A stretch of 64,000 nt of DNA. Origin: Leptobrachium leishanense. Lineage: Eukaryota > Chordata > Amphibia > Anura > Megophryidae. Position numbers and translations under genes: made by a program. The notes beneath the pieces were generated by a model. The model had not been told where the DNA came from. It searched no databases and worked only from the letters and a program-made list of their open reading frames with translations. The first letter of the stretch is position 1. Each line of letters starts with the position of its first letter. Below, piece by piece: positions 48,976-58,252 of this stretch. The DNA is taken from the NCBI GenBank assembly GCA_009667805.1, contig CM019064.1:78614400-78678399 (forward strand), written 5' to 3'.

Positions 48976-49620
48976 TTGTACAACAAATGCTTGTGCCGTT
49001 ACGGAGATGTAATGTATGCAGCTGCCCTGCAGACACACCTTCAGAAACTTACTACATTGTATAACTCATTCTGTCGCTTTGTGCTACAAGGTAACTACAT
49101 GACCCACCATTGTGACACGTTAAAAGAGCTAAACTGGCCGTCGCTGGAATCTAGATGCACCCTTCACCTTTCCAACCTGGTGTTTAAGAGCTTTTCTGGG
49201 AGGCTGCTTCTCCTAGCAGTTCCCTCATCCTATAACCTCTGATCCAGGACCAGCACCTTACTTGCAATACCACAATACAAAAAGTGTCTCGCTCCTCATT
49301 TTCCTACAGAGCACCACAATTATGGAATAACCTCCCAGATGCCATCAAATCTTCCCCCAGTCTAAAGTCACTCGAGCTCCCTATTAACATACCTCAATAC
49401 AGAATGCACCTGTAAACATGGAACATAGTGACTATATTTCCTACATATTTATTTTCTGTTAATCCTGTATATTAGTGTTTTGTTTTTAATATCTTGCATA
49501 CTTACTTTGTATTTCTGTAACGACTGTATAACATTCAATGTTCTTGATCCCAGGACATACTTGAAAACAAGAGGGAATCTCAATGTATCCTTCCTGGTAA
49601 AATACTTTACAAATAAATAA
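48976..49620 (+). mobile_element. L2/CR1-like LINE, 5'-truncated, with 3' UTR
   Basis: First 250 bp encode LQKLTTLYNSFCRFVLQGN and DTLKELNWPSLESRC up to a stop at 49242, the post-RT region of this LINE group. 49300-49420 contains the YRAPQLWNNLP block in another frame. The 3' UTR ends ATCCTTCCTGGTAAAATACT and AAATAAATAAATT. Collinear with 11226-11600 (minus). Frameshifts and no RT core: a dead copy. Confidence 0.8.
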
Positions 49621-49719
49621 ATTTGTAATATCAAACTACCTACACATCCAATATTGCAAAAAATTGAAAACAGTGGCGCAATCACGTGCATATATGTACA
49701 TATATTTACCAATGCGGAC

Positions 49720-50107
49720 TCCTAGATACAGTTAGGAGTCCACAACATTGATTCCACTTCCATTACAAACTCTGAAATAAAGCAGAGATAAGGCACCCAC
49801 CATAGTGCAGTATTTTTTTTTAAATTAACATTTATTAAAAGACAAAAACACACTCCCAATATAAAAAGCACATAACAAAATGTGCGTACACTCATGTGGC
49901 TCAGAACTCCCGATATGTCGGCTGTTGCAGTTCGTCCAATTCTTATATTGTCAAGGATCGACGCCAACCATTCGGATTCTGGTCACTCAACTCACTGCTG
50001 CACTTGCCAGCTCAACGTGTTTCGTGAGTCAATAGGTCTCACTTCATCAGGAGCTGATTGGGCAGAGTTGGAGTTGGCGAGGGACCATGACGCAGTTGAC
50101 ACCACTG
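49720..50107 (-). mobile_element. Hammerhead-bearing retro-repeat
   Basis: On the minus strand: the hammerhead-like motif (50056-50008), a non-coding body, then TTTTAATAAATGTTAATTT and an A-run, then GTCCGCATTGG at the end near 49720. The order ribozyme, body, AATAAA-like signal resembles the other motif copies at 15500 and 41271. It may be a Penelope-like long terminal repeat or a retrozyme-type non-autonomous element; no reverse transcriptase is present. Confidence 0.45.
50008..50056 (-). ncRNA. Candidate type I hammerhead ribozyme
   Basis: Minus strand, from 50056: stem I strand CAGCTC; CTGATGA (50050-50044); an extra A (50043); stem II GTGAG with a 9-nt loop and CTCAC (50042-50024); GAAA (50023-50020); CACGTT; stem I strand GAGCTG (50013-50008). 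Stems I (6 bp) and II (5 bp) are perfect, both core boxes match, and the predicted cleavage site follows GUU. Departures from the canonical form: one additional A between the CUGANGA box and stem II, U at the cleavage position, and a very short stem III that would work best as a dimer. Confidence 0.6.
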
Positions 50108-50988
50108 TAGTGTTAATTTAGTCGACTAAAATATGACTAAAGCGAAATTACATTTTAGTCAAAGGACTATGCCTAAAACTAAATAAAAATGAGTCCCTCC
50201 TTAATATTTTCCTCAGATTTTTATTACTCAATGAACGGTAGTCACTTGAGACTTGGAGTTCATGGACCTTAGTATGGATTTGGAAGGTATGGGCCTAATG
50301 TGTTGTATTGTTTTCCAGCCTTCTTTTGTTAAAGTCATCCTGTGCTTCCAATGGTAGGTACAGGGTGTATGTGTTTTTTATGCTCTATCCCCTGATGTCT
50401 GTGTTATATTCTTATTCCCTGATGTATTTATTGTAATGTCATGTTGTATACACTGTAATTTATGCCTTCGTTTCTCCATGCTTCCACCCAATTCCCCAGG
50501 ATCTGGCTTAAACCAGATCTCTGCCCCTTCCTCAGCCATTGTCTATTACACCAAGGCGTGTGTGTTGGAGGGGGAACGCTATTTAGTATGGAAACGCTGT
50601 GGCGTGTTTTACTTGTGTATTCTATACATCTCCCTGTCTGTGTTTGTAATTTAAAACTCTAAAGTTATTCCCAGTTTTATTTTCACCCTACAAGGAGCTC
50701 TGACTATGGACTAGGTGGGTTGTGCCAGAGTTGGTACACCTTCCGGGTACTGACTGCAGGGGAAGCCTTTATGCACGTGGACACTCATCCTGGGTACGGA
50801 TCCCCCATGTGACAGAAAATGTCACTAAATGTTTGTCATAGGTTTAGTGAAATGTCATTAGATTTACCCTAAAATTTTAGTCGTGGACTAAAATGCCATA
50901 TAGTTTTAGCACCGGCTTAACATTTTTCTCTAGTTTTTATTAGTTGATGAAGAATTCAATGGGTTTGTCATAATTTTAGCCCAACTAA

Positions 50989-51309
50989 CAGGGTTAAAAA
51001 AAAGGGGGGGTTTGAGAGGGTCCTGAGGACGAGTAACGGCACTAGTGGCCTGCTCTACAGTGGGGCCCGCTCAGGTCTCACAAGGTTTTAGCTGGATTGT
51101 GCCATTACAGGGACAACTGCTCCATATGCAAATCAGTCTGCTCTCACTCAATGAGGGTGGCCAGTGCTGAAATGCCAAGGACGTCATCCCTGCACGAGAG
51201 GTGCAGCAACCCCTGACGATCGTTTCGGCCTTGTTAGGCCTTGTCAGGAGGGTATAGCTGACACCCCTCTAGGTTCATCAAGCAAGGGGTCCATGTCTGA
51301 ATAACCCTG
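50989..51309. mobile_element. Element with CAGGGTTA...TAACCCTG ends, nested
   Basis: Starts CAGGGTTAAAAAAAAGGGG and ends TCTGAATAACCCTG, flanked by TAA (50986-50988, 51310-51312). Termini match the CAGGGTTATTCA MITE family, but the interior is different and holds a 125-bp module (51013-51140) and a hammerhead-like motif (51210-51253). Confidence 0.5.
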
Positions 51310-51640
51310 TAAACTTATAGTGAAAAAAGGGGGATTTGTGAGGGTCCTGAGAACGAGCAAACGCACTAGTGGCCTGCTCTATGGTGGGGCCCGCTCAGGT
51401 CTCACAAGGTTTTAGCTTGATTGTGCTATTAGAGAGACAACTGCTCCATATGCAAATCAGACTTGGCATTTCGGCACTGACCACCCTCATTGGGTGAGAG
51501 AAGACTGATTTGCATATGGAGCATTCATCCCTGTAATGGCACAATCAAGCTAAAACCTTGTGAGACCTGAGCGGGCCCCACCGTAGAGCAGGCCACTAGT
51601 GCCGTTGCTCGTTCTTGGGACCTTCACAAACCTCTCTTTT
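51013..51640. repeat. Three copies of a 125-bp module, one inverted
   Basis: The module GGTCCTGAGGACGAGTAACG ... CTCCATATGCAAATCAG occurs at 51018-51140 and 51354-51465 (direct) and at 51502-51640 (inverted). The last two form a palindrome centred near 51475. It contains GAGACCTGAGCGGGCCCCAC and, in all copies, ATGCAAAT, the octamer motif. Confidence 0.85.
51210..51253 (-). ncRNA. Hammerhead-like ribozyme motif
   Basis: Minus strand: ACCCT paired with GGGGT as stem I (with a C/A mismatch at the junction), CTGACAA, stem II GGCC...GGCC, GAAA, then the self-complementary octamer ACGATCGT and C at the cleavage position. One core base differs (CTGACAA instead of CTGACGA), which should impair cleavage. 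Confidence 0.45.
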
Positions 51641-51653
51641 TTTTTCAAACTAA

Positions 51654-51828
51654 CAGGATTATTCATAGAAAACCAGGAGAATTGGCAGGAGAAGAGGACA
51701 AGCTAGACCAAATAGCCGATTTGGAAAGCGAGCTTAATAGGAGAATTTTTCTGGTTTGGCTATTTTGACCTAGAATTTTCACTTCTCCAGTCATTCTCCT
51801 TTGTTTCACCTTTTAGTGTACAGACCTG
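51654..51828. mobile_element. Palindromic MITE, CAGGGTTATTCA family, copy 4
   Basis: 175 bp with ends CAGGATTATTCATAGAAAAC and ...TTTAGTGTACAGACCTG, flanked by TAA (51651-51653, 51829-51831). Confidence 0.82.
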
Positions 51829-51947
51829 TAAGTCTTTGAAGCTTATTAGTCGACTAAATTAACACTGCACCGCTGGCCATGTGCAGTGACTTCACTCAGA
51901 TCCATACAGAAGCCCTATGTTGGTCCTGTGCAACACAAATGAATTAA

Positions 51948-52182
51948 CCTCCCTGGCGGTTATTCCGAGTGTGGCTCGGGGGTTAAATTTCACTGTTGAA
52001 AGCAGTAACCCCGAGCCACACTCGGGCTGGATAGAGATACATTACCTGTCCCTGCGCTCCTCGCTGTCCCCTCAGTCTCTTCCAGCGATCGCGGTGAGAA
52101 GGGAACCAGGAAGTATGAGGTCAAAAAAAAGGTAATGATTCTGACATCTAAAAAGATGTCAGAATCGTAACGCCAGGGAGGG
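51948..52182. mobile_element. CCTCCCTGGCGG-type element at a TTAA site
   Basis: Starts CCTCCCTGGCGGTTATTCCG after TTAA (51944-51947) and ends CGTAACGCCAGGGAGG followed by GTAA. Two perfect hairpins lie inside: CGAGTGTGGCTCGG with its complement, and TTCTGACATCT with its complement. Non-coding. I recall such termini as common in frog genomes. Confidence 0.7.
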
Positions 52183-52582
52183 TAAGTATTGCATTTATGT
52201 GTCTTATAGGAGACGTTAATGATTAATATTATGACTTTTTTCAATTAAAAAGGGCATTTTCCTTATTTATATAAATTGATAATGTCCTATCTTTTTTAGC
52301 AAATTTTTCCTATTTATAAGATTAGTAGTTGATTTAAAACTCACGTACGTTAGCTCCCAGCTAAATCATTGTGTCATCAGGGCAGTCCTCCTGATGGGCG
52401 CTCATATAGCGGCTCATATAGTGTAAAACTACAGAACTGAAAAAAACAGTGTGTGTTTTGTATAGAATTACTTGCACAATGTACTGATGTGTGTAAATGT
52501 GACTAATGTTCCAGGTCTGATAAACCAAGGTTCGAAAAGCCACTAGCCATCTGCAGGGTTCAGTAATTGGCTTCATTTCTAA
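52183..52582. other. Unassigned
   Basis: AT-rich flank of the Ty3 insertion; nothing recognised. Confidence 0.4.
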
Positions 52583-52587
52583 CAATA

Positions 52588-53334
52588 TGTCACGGATCCC
52601 TCTGGTTACCAAGATGGTGGTCCCTTTACGCAGACCGCTCACTACCCTTCCGATCCTTAGAGTGGTCGGCACGTCTAGACAGATACAGTATACGTCAAGA
52701 TAGGTATACACAAAGAACGATACTAGGAGGGTACACAAGACCTTAGAATGGTTGGCTCTTCCCAAGACCTAAATAATAGAAGAGGTAGTCTGATGCGTGC
52801 TTAGGATGCCACACAGACTGACCTCAATACCAAGATAGAAGAGTAAACGCCAATACCAGGGGTTATGCACAGAATAGTTCGTTTGCCAATGCCAGGGGTC
52901 GGTACACAGAATGGTTCGTTTGCCAATGCCAGGGGTCGGTACACAGAATGGTTCGTTTGCCAATGCCAGGGGTCGGTACACAGAATGGTTCGTTTGCCAA
53001 TGCCAGGGGTCGGTACACAGAATGGTTCGTTTGCCAATGCCAGGGGTCGGTACACAGAATGGTCAGTTTGCCAAATGCCAAGGGTCAATACACAGAATAG
53101 CCAATAATATCAACAGAATACAAGAGCTCTGCGGGAAGTAACTACCACGTCAGGGCACCAGTGAGAATGTGAAGCCGGGTTTTAAACTCGGCGGGTCCGC
53201 GTCATGCGCCTGGCCCCGCCCCCCGGCGTCCCACGTGTGCGGAAGCGTTCCGCGATATCACTCGGCGCCTGGCCAGCGAGCAGCGAGGAAGCCGCTGCCA
53301 GGCGCCGGGGGGGGGGGCCGCGGACACCGTGACA
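52588..53334 (-). repeat. 3' LTR of the Ty3 element
   Basis: 747 bp, TGTCACGGTG... to ...CCGTGACA on the minus strand. Contains a G11/C11 run (53307-53317) and six 37-bp repeat units (52868-53095). Differs from the 5' LTR by one base in that run and by 7 bases in the last repeat unit (AATGCCA present here). Confidence 0.95.
52868..53095. repeat. 37-bp minisatellite in the 3' LTR
   Basis: Six units of the form TACACAGAATGGTTCGTTTG + CCAATGCCAGGGGTCGG; the outer units are diverged, the middle four identical. No unique spacers, so it is not a CRISPR-like array. A matching array is at 57948-58168. Confidence 0.95.
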
Positions 53335-53348
53335 GAACCCCCCTCTAC
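53335..53348 (-). promoter_or_regulatory. Polypurine tract before the 3' LTR
   Basis: Minus strand GTAGAGGGGGGTTC directly precedes the LTR start. It would serve as the plus-strand DNA primer. Confidence 0.75.
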
Positions 53349-53349
53349 G

Positions 53350-53672
53350 GGCGGCCACTGGACGACCCCCAGGGGCACAGGGATGAGCCAAATAGAAGGC
53401 CTTCACCAAGCGAGGGGCATGAACCTCAGTAGCCGGAAGCCAAGAGCGGTCCTCCGGACCGTAGCCCACCCAGTCCACTAAGTACTGAAGGACCCCCCTA
53501 GAAACCCTGGCGTCCAGAATGGCCTTAACTTCAAACTCCTCCTCGCCCTCCACAGAGACCGGAGGAGGGCGGACACGGGCCCTGGTGTACCGATTACACA
53601 AAAGCGGTTTTAAAAGGCTCACGTGGAACACGTTGTGTATCCTGATATGGGAGGGCAGTGCCAAGGCATAGG
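53350..53672 (-). pseudogene. pol: integrase C-terminus and chromodomain
   Basis: Frame beginning ALPSHIRIHNVFHVSLLKP, then a chromodomain (EEEFEVKAILDARVS, LQYLVDWVGYGPEDRSW, PATEV). Chromodomains at this position define chromoviruses and are thought to steer integration toward marked chromatin. It is separated from the integrase core by one missing base in a short C run (plus strand GG at 53677-53678). The open frame continues into the LTR; the real stop is not certain. Confidence 0.88.
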
Positions 53673-54676
53673 AGACCGGTTGAGTCGCCGCAGTATCTTG
53701 TAAGGGCCTATGTATCTGGGGGCTAGTTTCATCGATGGCACTAAGAGCTTAATGTTTCGCGACGAAAGCCAAACCCTGTCCCCGACTTGATACACAGGTG
53801 CTGGTCCCCTACGTCTATCGGCCTTCGTTTTCTGGACAATACTGCTCCTCTCCAGTGCCTGTTTAACCCTCCCCCAGGTCTCAGTCAATGACGCCAAGTG
53901 CTCATCCAGAGCAGGAATTGCGGTATCAGGAAATGCAGTGGGAAGCACGGGAGGATCAAATCCGTAAACCGTGAAGAAAGGGGAATGACCACTGGCTTCA
54001 CTCACGGCACTGTTTAGGGCATACTCGGCCCAAGGTAGCAGGTCTGACCAATTATCCTGTCGTTCAGATATGAAACACCTGAGATACTTCTCAACATTTT
54101 GATTGGCCCTTTCTGCTGCCCCGTTCGTTTGGGGGTGATAGGCCGAGGAGAAGGACAGGTCTATTCCCACATTCTTGCAGAACCCCCTCCAGAATCTGGA
54201 GACAAACTGGGTCCCCCTATCAGAAACAATCCCAAGAGGGATACCGTGTATGCGGACCACGTTGGCGATGAAAATGGGCACCAGCTCGGCTGCTGACGGT
54301 AGCTTCCGAAGAGGAACATAGTGACCCATTTTGGAAAAGCGATCTATAATCGTGAGTATAACAGTATTCCCTTTGGACTCGGGTAACTCTACTATAAAAT
54401 CCATGGCTATCTGCGACCATGGTCGTTCGGGGATAGGCAGGGGCTGGAGTAAACCAATGGGCGCTGTCTTAGGACTCTTATTTCTTGTGCATACCTCGCA
54501 CACGGCTATGTAATCTTTAATATCCCGGCGCATCGTGGGCCACCATAGCAGTTTTCGGATGCTAGCCACTGTTTTGGTGATCCCCATGTGCCCAGAGGTT
54601 TTATTGTCATGGTAAATCTTAAGGACTTCTTCTCTTTCCTTCTCAGGTACAAAGAGCTTCGCGGGAGGTCTCCCCC
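53619..54676 (-). pseudogene. pol: integrase
   Basis: The integrase joins the element DNA to the target. The frame contains the HHCC zinc-binding region ([11 protein letters not shown] ... CEVCTRNK), then the DDE core: WSQIAMDFIVELP (D), IPLGIVSDRGTQF (D) and YHPQTNGAAERANQN (E), with normal spacing. A GPY/F-like segment (APRYIGPYKI) follows near the C-terminus. No internal stop. It is joined to the upstream frame through a six-G run (54672-54677 on the plus strand as C), where one more G would restore continuity. Confidence 0.93.
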
Positions 54677-54919
54677 CGGAGCCTTATCTTGGACAGTCTG
54701 CAATCGGATCATCAGAGGGGATGAGACACTAATCGTGGTAGAGGCTATAATCCTCTCCTGAGGTACAATGGGATGTTGATCCTGAACGTTATGTTCATAG
54801 GATTCATACTGTCTAGATAACGCATCTGCTTTAATGTTTCTTGACCCAGGTCTATATGTGAGGATGAAATTAAAACTTGAAAGAAACAAAGACCATCTCG
54901 CTTGTCTGGCGTTCAATCG
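54506..54919 (-). pseudogene. pol: RNase H end and linker
   Basis: Contains [32 protein letters not shown], the typical end of the Ty3 RNase H domain, then a variable linker. In frame upstream only if one A is added to the three-A run at 54920-54922 (T on plus). Confidence 0.88.
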
Positions 54920-55287
54920 TTTGCGTCTCCAATGTAAGTGAGATTCTTATGATCAGTTATGATAACGATTGGGTCCGTAGATCCCTCTAATAAGTATCTC
55001 CACTCTGCCAAGGCTGCGATAACTGCTAACAACTCTCTATTACCGATGTCATAGTTTCTCTCGGCCGGAGACAACTTCCGGGAATAGAAGCCGCATGGAT
55101 GCAAAGGTTTATCGGGTGCCCGCCTTTGGGACAAGACTGCTCCAAGACCGAGTTCGGAGGCGTCAACCTCGAGTTGGAAGGGCAGAGCTGGATCAGGATG
55201 TCGGAGAACAGGGGCAGTCGTGAATGCCTGTTTGAGGACCTCGAAGGCTTGCCTGGCCTGGGGTGTCCACTTCTGATTTCCCACCCC
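54913..55287 (-). pseudogene. pol: RNase H
   Basis: Contains [18 protein letters not shown] (first catalytic Asp), [19 protein letters not shown] (catalytic Glu region) and [11 protein letters not shown] (Asp). It removes template RNA during reverse transcription. Shifted relative to the RT frame by an extra A in a seven-A run (55288-55294). Confidence 0.93.
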
Positions 55288-56662
55288 TTTTTTTAGTCAT
55301 GGCCGTGAGAGGAGCTACCAAGGTCGAAAAGTCTTTAATGAACCTTCGATAATAGTTGGTAAAACCTAGAAACCTCTGGATGGCTTTAAGCCCTTGGGGT
55401 AGGGGCCAGTCGAGGATTGCCGACAATTTACCAGGATCCATTTGAAACCCCTCAGGGGTTATGATATACCCAAGGAAGTGCACCATCTCTCTATCAAATA
55501 GGCACTTTTCTAATTTGCAGTATAAGCCGGCCTTCAATAGTCTCCTTAACACTTGTTGCACATGGGCGTGATGGGTCTCCTTATCTGGAGAGTATATCAG
55601 GATGTCATCGAGATACACTATGACGAATGTTTGCAGAAAATCCCTTAGGGTGTCATTTATGAGATCCTGAAACACAGCTGGCGCGTTACATAACCCAAAG
55701 GGCATTACCAGGTATTCGTAATGCCCGCTACGCGTATTAAAAGCCGTCTTCCACTCGTGCCCCTTTTTCACCCTTATCAGATTGTAGGCCCCGCGTAAAT
55801 CGAGCTTCGTGTATATACGGGCCCCTTTCAGTCGGTCGAACAACTCTGTTATAAGGGGTATGGGATATGCATTTCTTATGGTTATTCTGTTTAAACCTCT
55901 ATAATCTATGCATGGTCGCAAGTCTCCCTCTTTCTTGGAGACGAAAAAGAAACCAGCTCCTGCTGGGGAGGAGGACCGTCTAATGAATCCACGCTCAAGA
56001 TTCTCCTTTATATATTCCTCCATAATATCGTTCTCCTTTTGCGACAAGGGGTATACATGTCCTCTGGGAGGCATAGTACCGGGGAGTAACTCTATGGCAC
56101 AGTCATACGGGCGATGTGGTGGTAAAACCTCAGTCCTGGCCTTCGAAAAAACCTCCTTTAATGCCTGATAACAGTCAGGGACTACTGTGGATAAAGGAGG
56201 TGCTGTGGCGATATTAAGGCTACCAATAACAGTGACCCTGCCCATGCATTTCAACTGGCAACTGGGACCCCAACATCTTATGTCTCTCTGGACCCAATCA
56301 ATCACCGGGTTATGCTCAGTCAACCATGGAAACCCTAGGACGACGGGGCATGAGGGAGAGTCAATAATCTGGAATCGTATGGTTTCCCGGTGCAACACTC
56401 CTGTTTTCATGCATACCTCTATAGTGTCGTGGGTGATATGGGGACATGACAAGGGTTTCCCGTCTATGGCCTCCACCATTAGAGGTCTTTCTTTGAGAAC
56501 TAGAGGCATGAGGTTCTTGGAGGCAAACACTCTATCCATAAAGTTACCTGAGGCTCCAGAGTCTAGGAACGCCTCAGTCTCGAGGTGCACCCCCTCCCAG
56601 GTTAAGGAGATGGGCACCAGAATCCGGGTTTTTTTTTTTTTCGTTATCAACAAAGGAGGCAT
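55288..56662 (-). pseudogene. pol: protease and reverse transcriptase
   Basis: Protease active site FLDSGASGNF near residue 34 of this frame. The RT follows with LDLRGAYN, GHYEYLVMPFGLCNAP and the catalytic YLDDILIYS near residue 350, then HFLGYIITPEGF and the thumb region. No stop inside. It lies one frame off gag because of a 13-A run (56629-56641). With 12 A the two frames would be one; an ordinary -1 shift would not connect them. So either gag-pol is a single frame with a run error, or a +1 event is used. Confidence 0.94.
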
Positions 56663-57653
56663 AGAGCGAACCGATTACCTGGCTAGTAGGTGTTCTCTGG
56701 CCCGGCTTGCCAGTGTCACCCCTGCCACCCCTGGGTCTTTGAGGACATTGAAGACGAAAATGCCCTGCCCCGGCACAGTAAAAACAGAGCCCCCTTTCCC
56801 TTCTGTGAGTTCTCTCAGCCTCTGAAATACCTGTTCTACCTATCTGCATGGGTTCCACGACCGGTAGATCGGTTCTTTCTGGCTCTGGAGTACCTGACGT
56901 ACTGGTGTGTCTGGGTACCAAGGGTAAAGGAGGCAAAACCCTTCTGGGTCTGTCTCTAGAATGCCTCCTGTCCCTAATTTGGTCGTCCATGGCAATACAG
57001 AAATCAACCAAATGGTCCAGATGTTCTGGCAACTTCAAGGGAGCCAGCTCAAACATCAAAGCCTCGTTCAGGCCTTCGGTAAACGCCAAGGTTAAAACGT
57101 CGTTAGGCCAGTGTACCTCAGAAGTCAAGGTCTTAAATTCTATGGCATAGTCGGAGACTCTCCTATTACCTTGCTTAATGTGGAATAAGGACCTGCCTGC
57201 ATTGGTGGCCCTTCTAGAGGGATCAAACGTACGTTTTAGTTCAGAGGTAAAGCCCTCATAGTCATATATGATGGGCTTTTTGTTTTCCCACAATGGCGTG
57301 GCCCACAGTAACGCTTTATCAGTTAAATGGTTAATTAGGTAGCCTACTTTGGCTTTATCGGATACACAGGACCCTGGATTGTTCTCGAATAGAATCTCCA
57401 GTTGGGTCAAAAAACCCCGACACAAGTTAGGCGTACCATCATAGCGTACGGGTGCCTTCATACTGAGCCTACACCCCTCGGGTGAGGCCGAACTGGCCCT
57501 AGGCAATACTGGTTCTGGAGGACTTGCAGTACCAGTAGTGGATCGATTCAACAGGGTTTGCAGAGCAAGAGCAATCTGGTCCATCCTGTGGTCCTGCTCT
57601 TCTTGTCGAGCTGCAATTCTTGTCAACTGAGAAGAGAGGTCTGCGGGATCCAT
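56574..57653 (-). CDS. gag: capsid and nucleocapsid
   Basis: ATG at 57653 opens MDPADLSSQLTRIAARQEE, two bases after the predicted primer-binding site. An N-terminal coiled region is followed by a capsid-like segment (PVRYDGTPNLCRGFLTQLEI, INHLTDKALLWATPLW, FKTLTSEVHWPNDVL, FTEGLNEALMFELAPLKLP) and one zinc knuckle CFYCAGAGHFRLQC (CX2CX4HX4C) near residue 285. These blocks are the ones shared with the Sushi family and its domesticated mammalian descendants. About 337 codons lie before the A13 run at 56629; the nominal frame then ends at 56574. The frame is also open upstream through the LTR for 60 codons, probably by chance. Confidence 0.93.
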   Translation of the reverse strand: MDPADLSSQLTRIAARQEEQDHRMDQIALALQTLLNRSTTGTASPPEPVLPRASSASPEGCRLSMKAPVRYDGTPNLCRGFLTQLEILFENNPGSCVSDKAKVGYLINHLTDKALLWATPLWENKKPIIYDYEGFTSELKRTFDPSRRATNAGRSLFHIKQGNRRVSDYAIEFKTLTSEVHWPNDVLTLAFTEGLNEALMFELAPLKLPEHLDHLVDFCIAMDDQIRDRRHSRDRPRRVLPPLPLVPRHTSTSGTPEPERTDLPVVEPMQIGRTGISEAERTHRRERGLCFYCAGAGHFRLQCPQRPRGGRGDTGKPGQRTPTSQVIGSLYASFVDNEKKKNPDSGAHLLNLGGGAPRD

Positions 57654-57655
57654 TG

Positions 57656-57667
57656 GCCCTGACGTAA
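57656..57667 (-). promoter_or_regulatory. Primer-binding site, probably self-primed
   Basis: Directly after the 5' LTR the minus strand reads TTACGTCAGGGC. It lacks the TGG start expected for a tRNA primer. Instead ACGTCAGGGC is the exact complement of GCCCTGACGT at 58229-58220, about 27 nt downstream of a TTTAAAA box in the LTR, i.e. the predicted transcript 5' end. Confidence 0.7.
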
Positions 57668-57947
57668 TGTCACGGATCCCTCTGGTTACCAAGATGGTGG
57701 TCCCTTTACGCAGACCGCTCACTACCCTTCCGATCCTTAGAGTGGTCGGCACGTCTAGACAGATACAGTATACGTCAAGATAGGTATACACAAAGAACGA
57801 TACTAGGAGGGTACACAAGACCTTAGAATGGTTGGCTCTTCCCAAGACCTAAATAATAGAAGAGGTAGTCTGATGCGTGCTTAGGATGCCACACAGACTG
57901 ACCTCAATACCAAGATAGAAGAGTAAACGCCAATACCAGGGGTTATG

Positions 57948-58168
57948 CACAGAATAGTTCGTTTGCCAATGCCAGGGGTCGGTACACAGAATGGTTCGTT
58001 TGCCAATGCCAGGGGTCGGTACACAGAATGGTTCGTTTGCCAATGCCAGGGGTCGGTACACAGAATGGTTCGTTTGCCAATGCCAGGGGTCGGTACACAG
58101 AATGGTTCGTTTGCCAATGCCAGGGGTCGGTACACAGAATGGTCAGTTTGCCAAGGGTCAATACACAG
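57948..58168. repeat. 37-bp minisatellite in the 5' LTR
   Basis: Same six-unit array as 52868-53095 but with the last unit 7 bp shorter. It lies in the transcribed leader part of the LTR. Confidence 0.95.
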
Positions 58169-58252
58169 AATAGCCAATAATATCAACAGAATACAAGAGC
58201 TCTGCGGGAAGTAACTACCACGTCAGGGCACCAGTGAGAATGTGAAGCCGGG

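Larger units (their letters stand above)
50108..51867. mobile_element. hAT element serving as container for later insertions
   Basis: Ends TAGTGTTAATTTAGTCGACT and ...AGTCGACTAAATTAACACTG, flanked by CACCACTG (50100-50107) and CACCGCTG (51868-51875), 7 of 8 matching. The interior repeats TTTTAGTC/GACTAAAA words near the left end. Much of the rest is made of other repeats (50989-51309, 51310-51650, 51654-51828), so the original element was short. No transposase. Confidence 0.8.

Noticed and set aside
52868..53095. Regular repeats resembling a CRISPR array
   Set aside because: Units are contiguous 37-bp copies with no unique spacers, inside an LTR of a vertebrate retrotransposon.
56187..56825. 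212-codon frame on the plus strand
   Set aside because: Antisense to the gag-protease region of the Ty3 element.
57654..57845. Gag N-terminal extension translated from the LTR
   Set aside because: The frame is open for about 60 codons but lies in LTR sequence, and the ATG at 57653 gives a normal Gag start.
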